Assembly: GCA_003254885.1 (NCBI GenBank)
Contig: QANT01006108.1
Location: 1 to 64,000, forward strand
Direction: 5' to 3'
Length of the DNA: 64,000 bases
DNA from: Purshia tridentata
Lineage: Eukaryota; Streptophyta; Magnoliopsida; Rosales; Rosaceae
Shown: in pieces, positions 1-12,180 of the stretch
How positions within the stretch are numbered: position 1 is the stretch's first letter
How the letters are laid out: each line of letters starts with the position of its first letter
The notes under the pieces: model-generated
What the model was told of the DNA's origin: nothing
The model's input: the letters and a program-made list of their open reading frames with translations, nothing else
The model's database searches: none
Program-made: the position numbers and the translations under genes

Positions 1-203
1 TGCATGAAGATGAAGTACCGTGGAGACTCATCAATCTAGGAGGTTGTTGCTGTAATGAACTTTTGAGATCGGACTTTATACACCACTCCCTACGCCCTAC
101 AGCTCAGGTGGGTCCCACCAAATGACGGGCCTCCTTAAAAATATCATTACAATAGATGTAAAATAATTTTTTATAGTAGAAAAGCAAAACTACGAAGATC
201 TAA

Positions 204-727
204 GAGGAATTTTCACAAATAGACCAAATTAATTTCAAAATGATTTTTTTAGATCATCTAAATTTTTTTGGACTTTTTTAGCTCTTTGGCACAAAATGAG
301 ACAAAAATACCCTCATCCCATTACAAGGCCTGTAAAAATTGTGTACAGGCAGTGGACAAATAATGAACACATTAACTCGTGTTGCAAGACTATACTGTTC
401 TTGATTTGTCAACAATCTGTACACTGTTTGTACACCAAGTGTACTTAAAGGAGTTGGGTCTATTTGTACTACCTATTTACAAGGCATGTACAAATGGTGT
501 ACATGCAGCGGACAAATGGTGGATACGTTAACTTGTGTTGCAGGACTATACTGTCCTTAGTTTGTCTACAACTTGTCCACTATTTGTATATTATTTGTAC
601 AGACCTTGTAATAGGTGTGGGTATTTTTATTCCATTTTGTGCCAAAGAGCTATAAAGGTTTAAAAGTTTTTGGATGGTCTAAAAAAGTTTTTTTATAATT
701 AATTTGGTTTATTTGTGAGAATTTCTC
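204..727. mobile_element. MITE, Mutator (MULE)-like, non-autonomous
   Basis: Long inverted terminal repeats of about 105 bp face each other. The left end starts GAGGAATTTTCACAAATAG, and the right end read in reverse starts GAGAAATTCTCACAAATA. Both arms run through the shared stretch GCTCTTTGGCACAAAATG. The flanks carry a 9-bp direct repeat with one mismatch, AAGATCTAA at 195-203 and AAAATCTAA at 728-736, the duplication size typical of Mutator elements. The interior has no coding capacity but holds two diverged copies of a block of about 125 bp (near 322 and 477) that begins TTACAAGGC. Family placement rests on duplication length and end structure, not on a database match. Confidence 0.75.
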
Positions 728-1545
728 AAAATCTAAATCTAATTTTGATCAACTCATTGTCTTATCATTCTCTAATACTTGGGCTAATCTCATGATCGCA
801 TAAGATAGAATTTCATGTACTAAGATTTTAACTCGTTTGTATTTCAGTCTACACACATGAATATATAGTTTATATATAATAATAAGTTCTTCACGTACAT
901 CGATCTCCATCAGAATTAAAATCTTTTGTCATTGCCAACCTTTGATTCTTTAATATGTCATGTGATCTCTGTTGAGGCCTGCAAAATGTGCAAATAGATT
1001 CTTGTAATGAAAAGGAAATCTGATTAATTACTTAGCAGAGAACTCTGCCATCTGATTTTGGCAATTCCAGCTATGCATTAAAGACAAAGTAAATTGCTTT
1101 ACGTATGCCATGTGATCTCTGTTTAAAAACCCACATAAATTCAACACAATAGTACAAGATCTAAACATGCCGTGGTTTTTGGCCCCACAAAGTTTAGTTG
1201 GCCATTACCAACAAGGAAAGACTTTTGAAGCTTGCGCATGAGGGCAATGCAATGTATAACATCGATAAAATTACATCATATTTGTTTATATAAAAACATT
1301 TACAGATTGAATTTTGATAAACAATCCACGCATATACGGTAGATATAACTCAAAAAATATTAAATTGGGGGGCTGCTATAATGGATGCAGTAGTAGTTTC
1401 AAATTAGCAGTGTGGTTATGAACATATCATCATCAAAGGAAAAAGAGATACCAACTGAAATGTAACAAGTTGAAAGTTGAAAATTATTCAATCGAATTGG
1501 GAATGCAACAGGGTGCATAAATCATCTTTGCCCAGTCATGACATC
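728..1545. other. AT-rich spacer
   Basis: No convincing gene or repeat seen. It lies downstream of the SAP-domain gene and probably contains that gene's 3' flank near its right end. Confidence 0.5.
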
Positions 1546-1702
1546 CTAATGTAGAGCAGAGTGATCTCTATACCTTCTTTGTTCATACGTCTCAACTCCA
1601 GAAATATAGGGATGAAATGGATGATCTATGTAGCCATGGTAGCTATAATTGCTGGTATTAGACCTCTGAAAGTGTGATGCAGGTGCAACAAATGTGCCAA
1701 CA

Positions 1703-3850
1703 TTAGTTGTTAAGAGGATATCTCAGCATGGTTGAAGTGGAGCCCATGGCATGACCAGAAGACTGGAAAGGTGCACTCCTTGCACTCCTGTGTAGAAATT
1801 CTATTTGAGATTGGTGAGGAATTCGAGGAGGGTTAGACTGTGAATGCAGAGCAGGTATTCTATCATCATTGGGGTGAGCTGATTTCTGATGCCTCCTAGA
1901 GCAATGAGAGGCTTTACCTATCGAATTTCGTTGCAAATTCATCTGTTTTGATGATAGGGGGGTTGCTCTCTGTTGACAGAAATTACTATGGTTTGCAGAT
2001 CCCCAGGATGTCCTTTTTCGGAGTCCATCAACATGCTTCCCCTTTTCTGATTCTTTTTTTCTCATTTGATGTGGTCTGGTAAAATGGGATTGTTTCTGAC
2101 ACTTCACACCTGATCATATAAGAGTTAATCATGATATAAAAATCCTCATCCAAGAGAATTATATACACAAACAATCTCTCTCGCATCTGGAACAAGAGTA
2201 AGATAGATGCTGTAAAAGTAACATGCAAGAAAACCCTTCCTTTCCTCTTAATACCTCCATCTGCAGTCCATTTCTTTGATCTTTTCATTGCTCTTGCAAA
2301 CCTTGCTGCTTGACCACGTCTGTGCTTCTCATCAAGCACTTCTGATCTTTCAACTTCATTACTCCAACGCTACAAGGTTGACCAGAAAACATGCAAGCAA
2401 AGCAATATCTTACAGAGCATACCAGAAATGTAAAATAATGATTTTTTAAAAAAAACAGCATCCCTACCTGTCTAAAAGTTCGAAGTTTATAGAGGTTACG
2501 ACCCTTCACAAGCAAAGGAAATAGCGGACACAGCTTCTTTATTCCTCTGCTCCATAGAACTTCAACCTTGCACATCAGGACGATAGATCACTAAATAGCT
2601 ACACTGTAGTCTATATCACTGAGTTATATAGCAACATGTTATATAATCAGAAAAGATCACTTATCACTGACTGTCACAAAATTAACTTTTATGTATGAAC
2701 CTAGAATATTACCCACATGTAAACCCAAAATCTCTTAAATTATCCTCGAAACAATCTTAAGCCTAAGCCTTAGGCCCTTACCGTAAAAGTATGTTGTTGT
2801 TTGGCTGCACCATAGCTTTCTTTGACAACTCTGCCAGCAACAGTTCTATTCCCTACAATCCTTCCATGACTTGTCACTTTATCAAACCTGTTTGAAATCA
2901 AATCCTCAATTAACAGCATCAAAAGAATTGAGGACACTGCACAGAGCATCAGATAACAAAACTACGAAAGAAAATAACTGGGATAAGTAAATACTTGTCG
3001 TAAACTTTCTGGGTAAAGAGCACGGCATCTCCCTTACAGACGTCACCTGCATTAACTTGTAAAATTGAAGCAAAATTTGTACAAAATTGGTCACAAATGC
3101 ATATAAAAAATAATAAAAAATTTACCTGTACAATTAATTGCAAAGGATGATCTGGGATAGAGTGCTTCACCATTTCCATCTTGCAACCTAAGATGAGAAG
3201 TAAATCAATCAATCAATCAATACATAACTAAAGTATGTACCCAAAAGATAGTGACTACAACAACCCAACACAGAAAGTTGAATAATGATTCAAAATTTAA
3301 AAGAAGAAGAATTTACAGTTAATTAAGCACTTACCTCCGGTGCTCTTCAATTCTTCGTATACAAACTGCCTTGGTCCCTGATATTCTGAGGCCGTGCTTC
3401 CGCAAATATGCTTTGCAGTCCTTAAGATTCAAAGAATCCAAATCACTCCCTTCTGCTAAACACAATAAACAACAACAAGAAGCCTCAGAATTAGAAAACA
3501 CATATTTAAACAAAATGTAACTCAATTTATAGGCATAATTGATGAAGAGAAAAATGCGAGTTGAAATACAAAATCTTCACCCAATAAAACAAACCTTTGA
3601 GAAAGCGGATCACTTTGTTGCAGAGAGACTGATCATCATCGCCCTCACTTTGCTCTCCATCGTCTTCTTCCTCCAGCTCCTCAACATCGTCCTCCTGATC
3701 ATTATCAAAGTCGTTGTCACTATAATCGCCATCATCATCATCATCTTCTTCTTCTTCTTCTTCATTGTCGATGTCTTCTACTTGGACGTTGTCTTCATCA
3801 GAAGACGACGGAATGCAAATAATAGCGCGCTCAACTTCCCTCCCGGCCAT
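1703..3850 (-). CDS. SAP-domain protein, CCCH zinc finger protein 62-like
   Basis: About eight exons on the minus strand. I chose the start at MAGREVERAIICIP (3850). A longer open frame begins at 3907, but its extra residues look like leader. Order: a Ser/Asp segment, a long Asp/Glu tract (exon 1, to about 3595), then a SAP fold in exon 2 (3452-3335, LDSLNLKDCKAYLRKHGL), the putative DNA-binding helix pair. Next come short exons with DVCKGDAVLFTQKVYDK, then GNRTVAGRVVKESYGAAKQQ and EVLWSRGIKKLCPLFPLLVK. This conserved middle region is shared by plant proteins named zinc finger CCCH 62. A basic C-terminal exon (2107-1703) follows. No CCCH finger is visible, so the family name should not be taken as proof of one. 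The acidic and basic tracts suggest a nuclear, chromatin- or RNA-associated protein, which is inference. The frame closes at LRYPLNN, but coding-like sequence continues in another frame to about 1550. Confidence 0.8.
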
Positions 3851-3910
3851 GTCATCCAACGCCAATACAAATGAAAATTGCAAAACAAACAACACCATTT
3901 CAGACATCGA

Positions 3911-4914
3911 TTTCTATACAAACTTTTTTTAATTTTTTTTAAATTGTTTTTTAATTCTCCCTATCTAGGGAGTTGCTGATTATTACAAATGGGGCAATTC
4001 AGATTGCGGCCGTTGAATCGTTGTGGGCCTTGTGGCCCAAATCATCAGACTACATCTTTTTCCAATCAGTTTTAACAGAATTTAGCGGGAACTGGAAAGG
4101 CCCACGTTATAAATGAAACGACCGCGTATTGTGCTCCGGTTCCAATTTTGCAGTTTGAGGTGCCAAATTGAAAACTCCCATCCCCAGAGAAAAACTTACC
4201 TATAATAGAAATAAAAAATGACTTGACATTCAAGAGATAATTTTTAGTTTAAAATCGATAGAAACATATATATCATTATATTATTAAATTGGAATACCAA
4301 ATCAACTATATTGCTAAGAAATTTCTCTCAAACATAAAAGGATCGCAACCATCTTGATACTCTAGGGTAGAATTTTTTAAATGAAGGTCAAATCACTAGA
4401 TCAATCTATCCACAAGCCCCTTAATTGGCTAGCAAGCACTGCAGTGCGAAAAAATGAAAGAAATTTTGATAGAAGTAAACAAAGAAGATATAATGCTGAT
4501 AAAATAATAATTAATAATAGTAATTATAATATTAGGAGGAGACAGACAGACAGAGATGATGCAACACAATTTCTGGGCATTTCCGGCCAGTCCAATTTGT
4601 CAGAAACATGAAGTGTGATCGTCTAGTAAACCAACCAGTTGAGGACTATTCTAATCTGCAACTACACACACTAGACTAAAACTACAGATTTACAGTGAAA
4701 AAAACAGGACTGGGCTTCATCTGGAGCACGGGGAATTTCGCGCTGATCATAACTCAGCCCCAAGTGTGTGTTCACAAAGCTTGAGTGAGCTTCATCAAAT
4801 GATTTGACATTGATCTTATTGCATCCGCGAAAATCATGAATTTTGGGTCCAGGAAATTTCTTAACCATATCTAACCATTGGGCAATGTATACTTCTTGAA
4901 TTTCATCAAAACCG
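3911..4914. other. spacer between SAP gene and CRK5
   Basis: Promoter and leader side of the SAP-domain gene (left) and 3' flank of the CRK5-like gene (right). An open frame on the minus strand over 4671-5081 is an out-of-frame reading of the last kinase exon, not a separate gene. Confidence 0.5.
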
Positions 4915-7900
4915 TCATTGAGCTTTTGTAACGGTCCGGCTAGAAACCCCGTGCAACAATTTGACAAATCCAAGGAAACTAAGCTTTCCATCGGTGTGCC
5001 TAATCCAATCGTGAAGAACAGCATGAACTGGGACAGAAGGGCCAAGGCCAAGTTCCTGAAACATTGTTCACACAATACCATAGATCAGCATAATTTAATG
5101 CAACGGATATTTTGATTTATAGCTTCCCTTTTACTCCAACCAATTGGGACAAAATTTGAATTGAGCGTGGAAGGGGGCACTTATAGTAGAAGGATTCAGC
5201 AGTAAGGTAGAGGGAAGACACAGAATACATGGGACATACATACCGAAGCCAGTTCCTCAATGACAATAGCCCTATTTCCATCTTTCTCAAAATGTTCATA
5301 GGCACAACGAGCATGTTGCTCCCATCGATCAAGAGCCTCAAGTTGATGGACACTTAATGTAGCTGTACAAAATTCTTCAAAATCCATCCTTCTGTATTGC
5401 AATGCATTAAGCTGCCAAAGGCAATAGATGTTCCCATAAGAATTAAGAAAATACAAATGGAATAAACTGCTGCCTCTGTTACAATAGTCAAAGCACCTAC
5501 CGATGCTAGAAAATCAGCAATTCGTGCCTCCTTCATTGCGTCAGTTGCATTTTTCATCAAGGCCTGACAAGAATAAGTAGTAAATGAGCATGACTAACCA
5601 TAGGTCGATTTTAAATAAAGACATTCTGAAGGAAACCAACCGTTTTAATATTTTCTAAGCTTATTGTGCCATTTTTGTTTGGTTCCAATAGCGCAAACTG
5701 CTCCTTTAAATAACAAAGCTCATCCACAGTCAATGTTTTGGAAAGAGCCTACCAAAATGCCAACGTTGAGAGGATTAAATAAGCTTACAGGAAATTACCA
5801 CAAAAAAAAAAAGTGAGGAAAATTAACCAAAAAACCAAAAGCAAGCATAAATTGAAGCAGAAAAAAGGGTTGCTTACAGGAAATTACCACAAAAAAAAAA
5901 GTGAGGAAAATTAACCAAAAAAACAAAAGCAAGCATAAATTGAAGCAGAAAAAAGGGTGGCAAGAAGAAACTTGAAGGAATAATAACAGTTCAATAAAGT
6001 CACTAGAACAACACATTAGTATATAGTTTCAACTGAAGATGGCATCATATACACACCCTTAAAGCAGCTTTCCGGAGAGCTGATGAACGCATATAAGCCT
6101 TCATGAGTTTGAATATTAATATGTCCAGAGGCACTTTAACCTCATTAGAATTCTTAAGCCAGGTATGACCTGCAATAAACAGTAGTGAGCGACATTTTGA
6201 GAATATAACCATGACCAAGCATTTTTTTACAGTAGATAAGGCACTCACTGAGGGCTTGAGCAGCAGTCATTCTTTTCCGTGGATCTTTATTCAATAGGCG
6301 CTTGACAAAATCTTTTGCCTCCGTAGACAGAGATGGCCAAGGTGGTTCATCAAAACTTGGATCAGCTTTTAAAACAGCGCGAAAAATGCCAGACTCAGAC
6401 CGAGCCCAAAATGGACGGCTTCCACACAAAAGAATGTATGCAATCACACCTACACTCCAGACATCAGCCTCTGTACCATAGGACCTATGTAGAACTTCAG
6501 GGGCTACATAGTACGCACTACCAACAATGTCATTAAGCCTTTCATCTGCAAAGATAATTCAATCATAAGAAACCATGGACCAATTTTTATAAGCTATTAA
6601 AAGAGCAAGTAGCGTAGATTATGAATTGAAGAAGTGTTGACCAACCTGGTTTGACAAAATCTGACAAGCCAAAGTCTATAGCCTTCAACTGTGAATTTTC
6701 ATCCTTTGATGAAAACAGAAAATTCTGATCCAGCAATTAAGTACACTTAAATGAGTATACATAAATGAAAGGAACACAAAGTTCAACAACCAAATGCTGG
6801 AAGAAAAATGCAATTATGTATACATGTCTTGCTGAAAATATTATTCTGTAAAATAAACGATGAAATGGGAAAGGGCTTAAAAATATTAAATCCTGAAGGA
6901 CATTAATTTAGTCATTATATTACCAATATGGAAGGGATGCAATTACATGAAAGCAATGACATCTTTGTAACAATATGTGTAAGCATATACCCCATATTAT
7001 TTGAAAAAGTGGATGAAAGGGTCTTACTAGTCCCCAACAACTAGGAAAAAAAAAAAAGATTAGACTAAGGGACAACACATATCCTACCTCAGGTTTAAGA
7101 TCGCGATGCACCACACCTTGGAGATGGCAAAATGCAACAACATTTAATATCTGTATCATGACGGCCCTGGCATCATCCTCAGTGTATTTCCCACCCCTGC
7201 AGGAAAGAATAAGAATACATTTAATATGACATCACTTGCTGTTGACTAACCAACATTTTCTCCCATAACTTTCCTAGTCCATCAAGAGCAACCAAAACAT
7301 AACAGGTTCACGACACTAGCATTCGAATCTAGAAGGCACCAAAAGATATACCTTGCAAGTATCCTATCTAAGAGCTCCCCTCCTTCGCATAATCTGTGAC
7401 AGTTCAACAAAGCCCATCATGCAAGGGATGAATCGCACCATTAAAACAATGCAGATGGTGTTGAAAAATTTACAGGAGCAAATAATCCAACAAAATGCAG
7501 CAATTAGGGCTTACTCCATTACTATGTAGACATTATCATGGTCTTCATATGCATCATAAAATTGTACTAGATTGCTATGTCCGGTCAAAGCTCTCAAAAT
7601 CTTTACTTCCCTTCTCACATCCTCAATGGCGATTGCAGTAGTCATCTGAGAACAGAAACATAAATCACAATCAGCAAACAAGACACAACTAATGCACAAA
7701 TAACAACAACAAAACGAAACCTACAGATCCAATTCAAACATTGTCAAATCTGTTAAGAATTCATATCAAACAAAAGGACCACTAATCCTCATAATCCATA
7801 AAACCCACAAGTACACATTTCAATTGTCTAGTAAGAATTTCATTCAAACTAAGAAATTGCAGACCTTGGCTTTGGGGATGACTTTCACAGCGGCCTGTTG

Positions 7901-8458
7901 GCCCTTGAGCTCCCCCTTCTTAAACGTAGCTTTGCAAGTGTACCCAAAATGCCCTCTCCCAACCTCTTCTCCAAGCTCATACTTGTTGCCAAAATGCTTG
8001 GAGAACCCAAAGCTCTTATCGAGCCCCGTCACGCCCTCAGCCTCACTCCCCTCTGGTATTGCCGCCTCGTTCGGCTTCACAGAGCCGTGCCGCCTCGCCA
8101 GAACCGCCCTTATATGCTTCGCCGGCGACGGCGGCGGGAACGGCCTCTTGAAGAACCGTTTCGGCGTCGAGTTGGAGCTCACATTCGCCGGAGATCTCGC
8201 CGGAGACTTTTTCGAGAAGAAGTAGTGCGCCGGGCTCGGACTGTAGAACGGGAAAAACTGCGACTTCTTGACGTTCTCCGCTTCGGTCTTCTCTTCTGCT
8301 CCTCCGTTCTGCTCACTGGTAGGGTTTTCGCCATTGACGGAGCTGTTTGGTTGCGGTCCAGCGTCGTCCTTGGCAAGAGCAGGAACAGACTTATTCTTGG
8401 TCGGGTTAGAATCGGATTTCGGAGACGAAGGGGAGGGCTTGGAGCTGCAAAGACCCAT
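4915..8458 (-). CDS. CRK5: CDPK-related protein kinase (CRK5-type)
   Basis: Eleven exons giving about 614 residues, against roughly 600 for Arabidopsis CRK5. It starts MGLCSSKPS: Gly2 and Cys4 fit N-myristoylation and palmitoylation, so membrane attachment is expected. The N-terminal region ([37 protein letters not shown]) is diagnostic for CRKs. The Ser/Thr kinase domain runs from about 160: GRGHFG loop, Lys192 in [31 protein letters not shown]. It is followed by a junction region and a degenerate EF-hand-like C-terminus ending [11 protein letters not shown]. Approximate exons: 8458-7865, 7645-7515, 7393-7352, 7196-7088, 6724-6646, 6545-6249, 6169-6057, 5748-5641, 5563-5501, 5411-5244, 5055-4915. 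CRKs are Ca2+-sensor-like kinases with poor Ca2+ binding. After ALS the sequence reads HTW where relatives read HPW. The HRD and DFG motifs are intact, so an active kinase is expected. Confidence 0.95.
5792..5962. repeat. tandem duplication in CRK5 intron 7
   Basis: Two nearly identical copies of about 85 bp, each with an A-run, then GTGAGGAAAATTAACC and later GCAAGCATAAATTGAAGCAG. They lie wholly within the intron between the HTW exon and the next exon, so coding is unaffected. Confidence 0.85.
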
Positions 8459-8782
8459 TTGGTGCTGGAATTCAATTCCTCCCCAAACAGACTGAGTTTG
8501 GGGACTTCAATTCCCAATTCTTCGGGTCAGAGCATGGTTTTGGAATTCTGGATTAAACCCAGATTCCCAAATCTGAGAATTCGAAAACCCTTTTCTTCTC
8601 CCCTGCGATTTAAATTTGAATTTCTGGGAATTGAGGTCTTTTGTATCCGGCAAATGCAATTAAGAATGGAGGTGAGAGTAGAGGTGGATAGGGATCCATG
8701 GAAAGCGATAAAAAGGGAAAACGACGATGCGTTAGCTTTATTTGTTTTTATTGAACAACTAAAAACTAATTTATCAATTTAA

Positions 8783-11672
8783 TTAATTACGGATTAAACT
8801 TAGTATTTAATTTAGAACGAGTAAGGGAAGTGGTCCAGCCTGTCCCCATGGTTCCACGTGGCATGCATCGGGGTGGCTTGTTATAATTTGTGATTAATTA
8901 ATTAATTAATTGCAGTTTTGCGGTGCCCTTGGCAATGACAAGGAAGTTTCTTATTTTTGTTTTATAAATTTATTATATTTTCGCTCGTAAAATTAGGACG
9001 TTTGATTCTGGTAATCTTCGAACCAAAAAACAATGTTTGGCGGGGGAGAACTAGAAACGCGCTTAAAAGTCAAAACTGCCCCGTTTGGTCGCCTTTCTTC
9101 ATGGACAAGATACCTTTATCAAAATAAATAATTTTATGTTTAAGTTTTAACATATCAAATATTTAAAGGAGTATTAAACTTTGTCGATTTCTTTTCCTTT
9201 CCATGTCTTATGCATGCTTCCAATCTAAAATCTCTTACGATAATTTTTTTTTTTTTACATAATTTTCTTATGAATATATATTGAGAAAATACTTTAAAAA
9301 AATAAAAAAAAGATATCGAGGCCTTGCATACTTTAATGATGAGGTTCTCATTTATTAAGACAAATGTGAGTAATTTTATGCATATATTAAAAGAAAAAAG
9401 AAAAACACTCAATCTTATGTTATTTGCAATCCAAAAATTGTAGGATGACAGTTTTAGAATGCATTTATTATTTCCATAATCAAATATTAATAATAAACAG
9501 TCTTTACGCCAAAATAAATAAATTTATAATAATAATATTGCTTACCAAGAAAAGGAGTTGTAGACTTGTGGCTTTATCCTTTCTTTACTGAGTTAGACAG
9601 AGTGTTGAGATTGGACTCTCGAGCGGTCCAATTCACATGAAATCAGCAGCAATTTTAATTGAGAGGAAAGCTTCAAATATGTTTTGTCTCCACTGAATTT
9701 GACATATTTTGCATTATATAACTTTTATATTAAAATTATGTATAAACTGAGACCAAGTAAACTATTCTTGTGCTAATTTCTCAATTAAACAGGTTTGTTA
9801 ATTTTTTTGTTTTTATTTTTTATGCACCGAGGTTTCGTCAATTTAAGAATTTTTTATTTGTTAAGTCATCTAAAGAATTTGATAACACTCTTTTTCTCAA
9901 AAAAGAAATTATAACATTTAATGTTAAAATGCTTAATAAAAAATCCGAAATAACTGAAATAAAGATGATCAAGTACAATGAATCTACTTGTCATATAGGT
10001 TCATTCTTATTTTGTGTTGTCACAACTTTGAGAGCCCATTTTGTCAAGTTTAAAAATGGTGGGAATGAGAAAATAATTTCATTCTCATGTTTCGTAAATG
10101 CATGGAAATGTGATGCATTCAAAGGGGGGAAGATGAATCCCTCATCTCAGCTTGGGTTTTGTTTTCAATCTCTTTGTTTATTTTCATAGTTTATTAAAAG
10201 GTAATTCATGATAATTTTCCCAACATTCACAAACACAAGAATAAAAATCTTAAAATATTCCCTTCCGCCTAGTAAATGCATAAGAATTTATTTCTTAATA
10301 AATCAATTAAGAAAACCAAACCGACCCTGAATTGAGATAAATTCCATCGCATAATGTTATGAATAGCCAAGCCAAAGTTTTATTTCCACAATGCAATATA
10401 ATAATGAATCAAAGGCTTCCAAAAACCCATGGGTCAATCGGTGTCCCCCACTAAAATCCTAATCTCCATTCCAAACTCAAACAACATTCATTATCTTGTT
10501 GCCCATCAAACACAAAGGTCATGATGCAATCCCCCACTAAAGTGTTTAACATTTATATAATATCCTCAAAATTTGATTGCATTTTGTCAACTTTATGCAT
10601 CATATGAAGCCTATATCTAGTCAATGTAATTTTCATTTTAATAAATTTACTTTTATAACTTCTTAACATTTTCTATGTAGAGGGGCACTCCAAATTAATT
10701 GGTTAGCAAGTTAATATAAAGTTAATCATTCTTTTAGGTTTAGTACATGACTAATCCACCGCCACCTCCCCCTGGATAAAGAAGGAACATCCCACAAGTT
10801 TTTTCAAGATTTATATTTATGGGTTTGATCAATAATCTAGGTTTTAAATTAATTATTTGTTAAATAATTTATGTTTGTGCTGCAATAATTTACATCCTGG
10901 TTGTAATTTCAAAACACAAAGGAAGGTGTGAATTGAAGTTAGCTTAATTGGGCTTAAGATAAAAACTTCCTCCCTACGTACTCTCTGGTTTGAACTCTCT
11001 TCTTCGTACTCTCTGGTTTGAACTCTCTTCTTTCTAATAATTAAAAAATAAATAAAAAATGTATCTGCTTCTTTGTTGGATTTGGGCGGTTGGCCCGAAA
11101 TCAAGGGTCTGATGCATCAAACATGGCATATACAATGTACCATGCATGACCCTACCAATAAAATCGTATTGGTGGCTTGTTGACACTTGACAAAATAAAA
11201 ACAAAAAAAGAATTGATTAAATAAACCTGAGCATGAAGCTTTTAACGATCAAGTTAAAATTATTTTATAGTTGACCTTCAAAAGGAGTCATTATTATACA
11301 TACAATCAAGATGTTGGTATAAAATAGTCCCATTATTTTGTCCCAATTGTCAAAAAGGGGTGCTTGGTTACAAGTCAACCATATCTCTAATGAAAAGTGA
11401 AAGAGAAAACACAAGGGATCTGAAAATCCTAAGAGCAAATTATGGAGTTGTCCCACGTTTGGATAATGTAATCTATCTCTTCTTCTCTTCTCCTCAAAAA
11501 AAAAATCTATCTGCCCTTTACAATTTTGTAACGCAATTGATTTATTTAATATAATTAATAATTTTTAAAATAAAAATATATAATAAAACATTGAGGTAAA
11601 AAATAAAAAAAAACAATAGTTATCATATAAGTTATATAACCCATTCTCTTGAAACGAGAGCAACTAAGAACT
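8783..11672. other. AT-rich spacer upstream of CRK5
   Basis: Contains the CRK5 promoter at its left side, an ATTA-type microsatellite near 8894, and a 27-bp unit repeated twice at about 10977-11030 (contains TACTCTCTGGTTTGAACTC). A 139-codon open frame at 9770-10189 has no domain and AT-driven composition. I see no gene. Confidence 0.5.
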
Positions 11673-11675
11673 AGG

Positions 11676-12180
11676 CAATGTATGATGCGCATACTTATCT
11701 TTCCATGGCATTATTATAAGAATAATAAGAAAGGTGAAATATTTATCATTATTTCTATTAAATCATTCTCCATCCATCTTTTATTATGACGAACGTGCTT
11801 ATGATGCCTTCAGAGTCGGGATTTTTCAGCTTATACTTTATGTTTTAATACCATGCTTATGGTCAAAGCCACGTCATTTCATATCAAAATCAGTATTTAA
11901 TTATCTTTCTATCTTTAATTAATTTCAGAATAATTCTAAATTGTAAATGCACATGAGTATTTAATGTATGACGCGCATGCTTACCTTGCGATGGCATTTT
12001 TATTAGAAAGGTGAAATAGATATCATTACTACTATTGAATCATTCTCCATTCTTCCGTTCATCTTTTATTAAGGTCAACATGCTTATGATACCTTCACAA
12101 TTCTGATTTTTCGGCTTATATTTTGTGTATTACGGTCAAAGCCACATCGTTTCAAATTTGTATTTAATTATCTTTCTAAT
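11676..12180. repeat. diverged direct duplication of about 240 bp
   Basis: Copies at about 11676-11915 and 11963-12180 share, in the same order, AATGTATGA(T/C)GCGCAT, GAAAGGTGAAATA, AATCATTCTCCAT, CTTATGAT(G/A)CCTTCA, GGTCAAAGCCAC and TATTTAATTATCTTTCTA. Small insertions and substitutions separate them. No open frame is kept between the copies. They could be duplicated spacer or two fragments of an unrecognised repeat. Confidence 0.75.

Noticed and set aside
3539-3874. Hydrophobic plus-strand frame resembling a membrane protein
   Set aside because: Antisense of the Asp/Glu tract of the SAP-domain gene. GAT/GAA repeats read as Ile/Phe on the other strand.
4671-5081. 136-codon minus-strand frame that looks like a new protein ([19 protein letters not shown])
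   Set aside because: It overlaps, one base out of frame, the last exon of the CRK5-like gene, whose true frame reads [20 protein letters not shown] and ends with a stop at 4915.
7898-8782. 294-codon plus-strand frame, Arg-rich
   Set aside because: Antisense of CRK5 exon 1. The composition follows from the Ser/Pro/Lys codons on the other strand.
9770-10189. 139-codon frame in AT-rich spacer
   Set aside because: Phe/Lys/Asn bias expected from AT-rich DNA, no domain, and no splice context.
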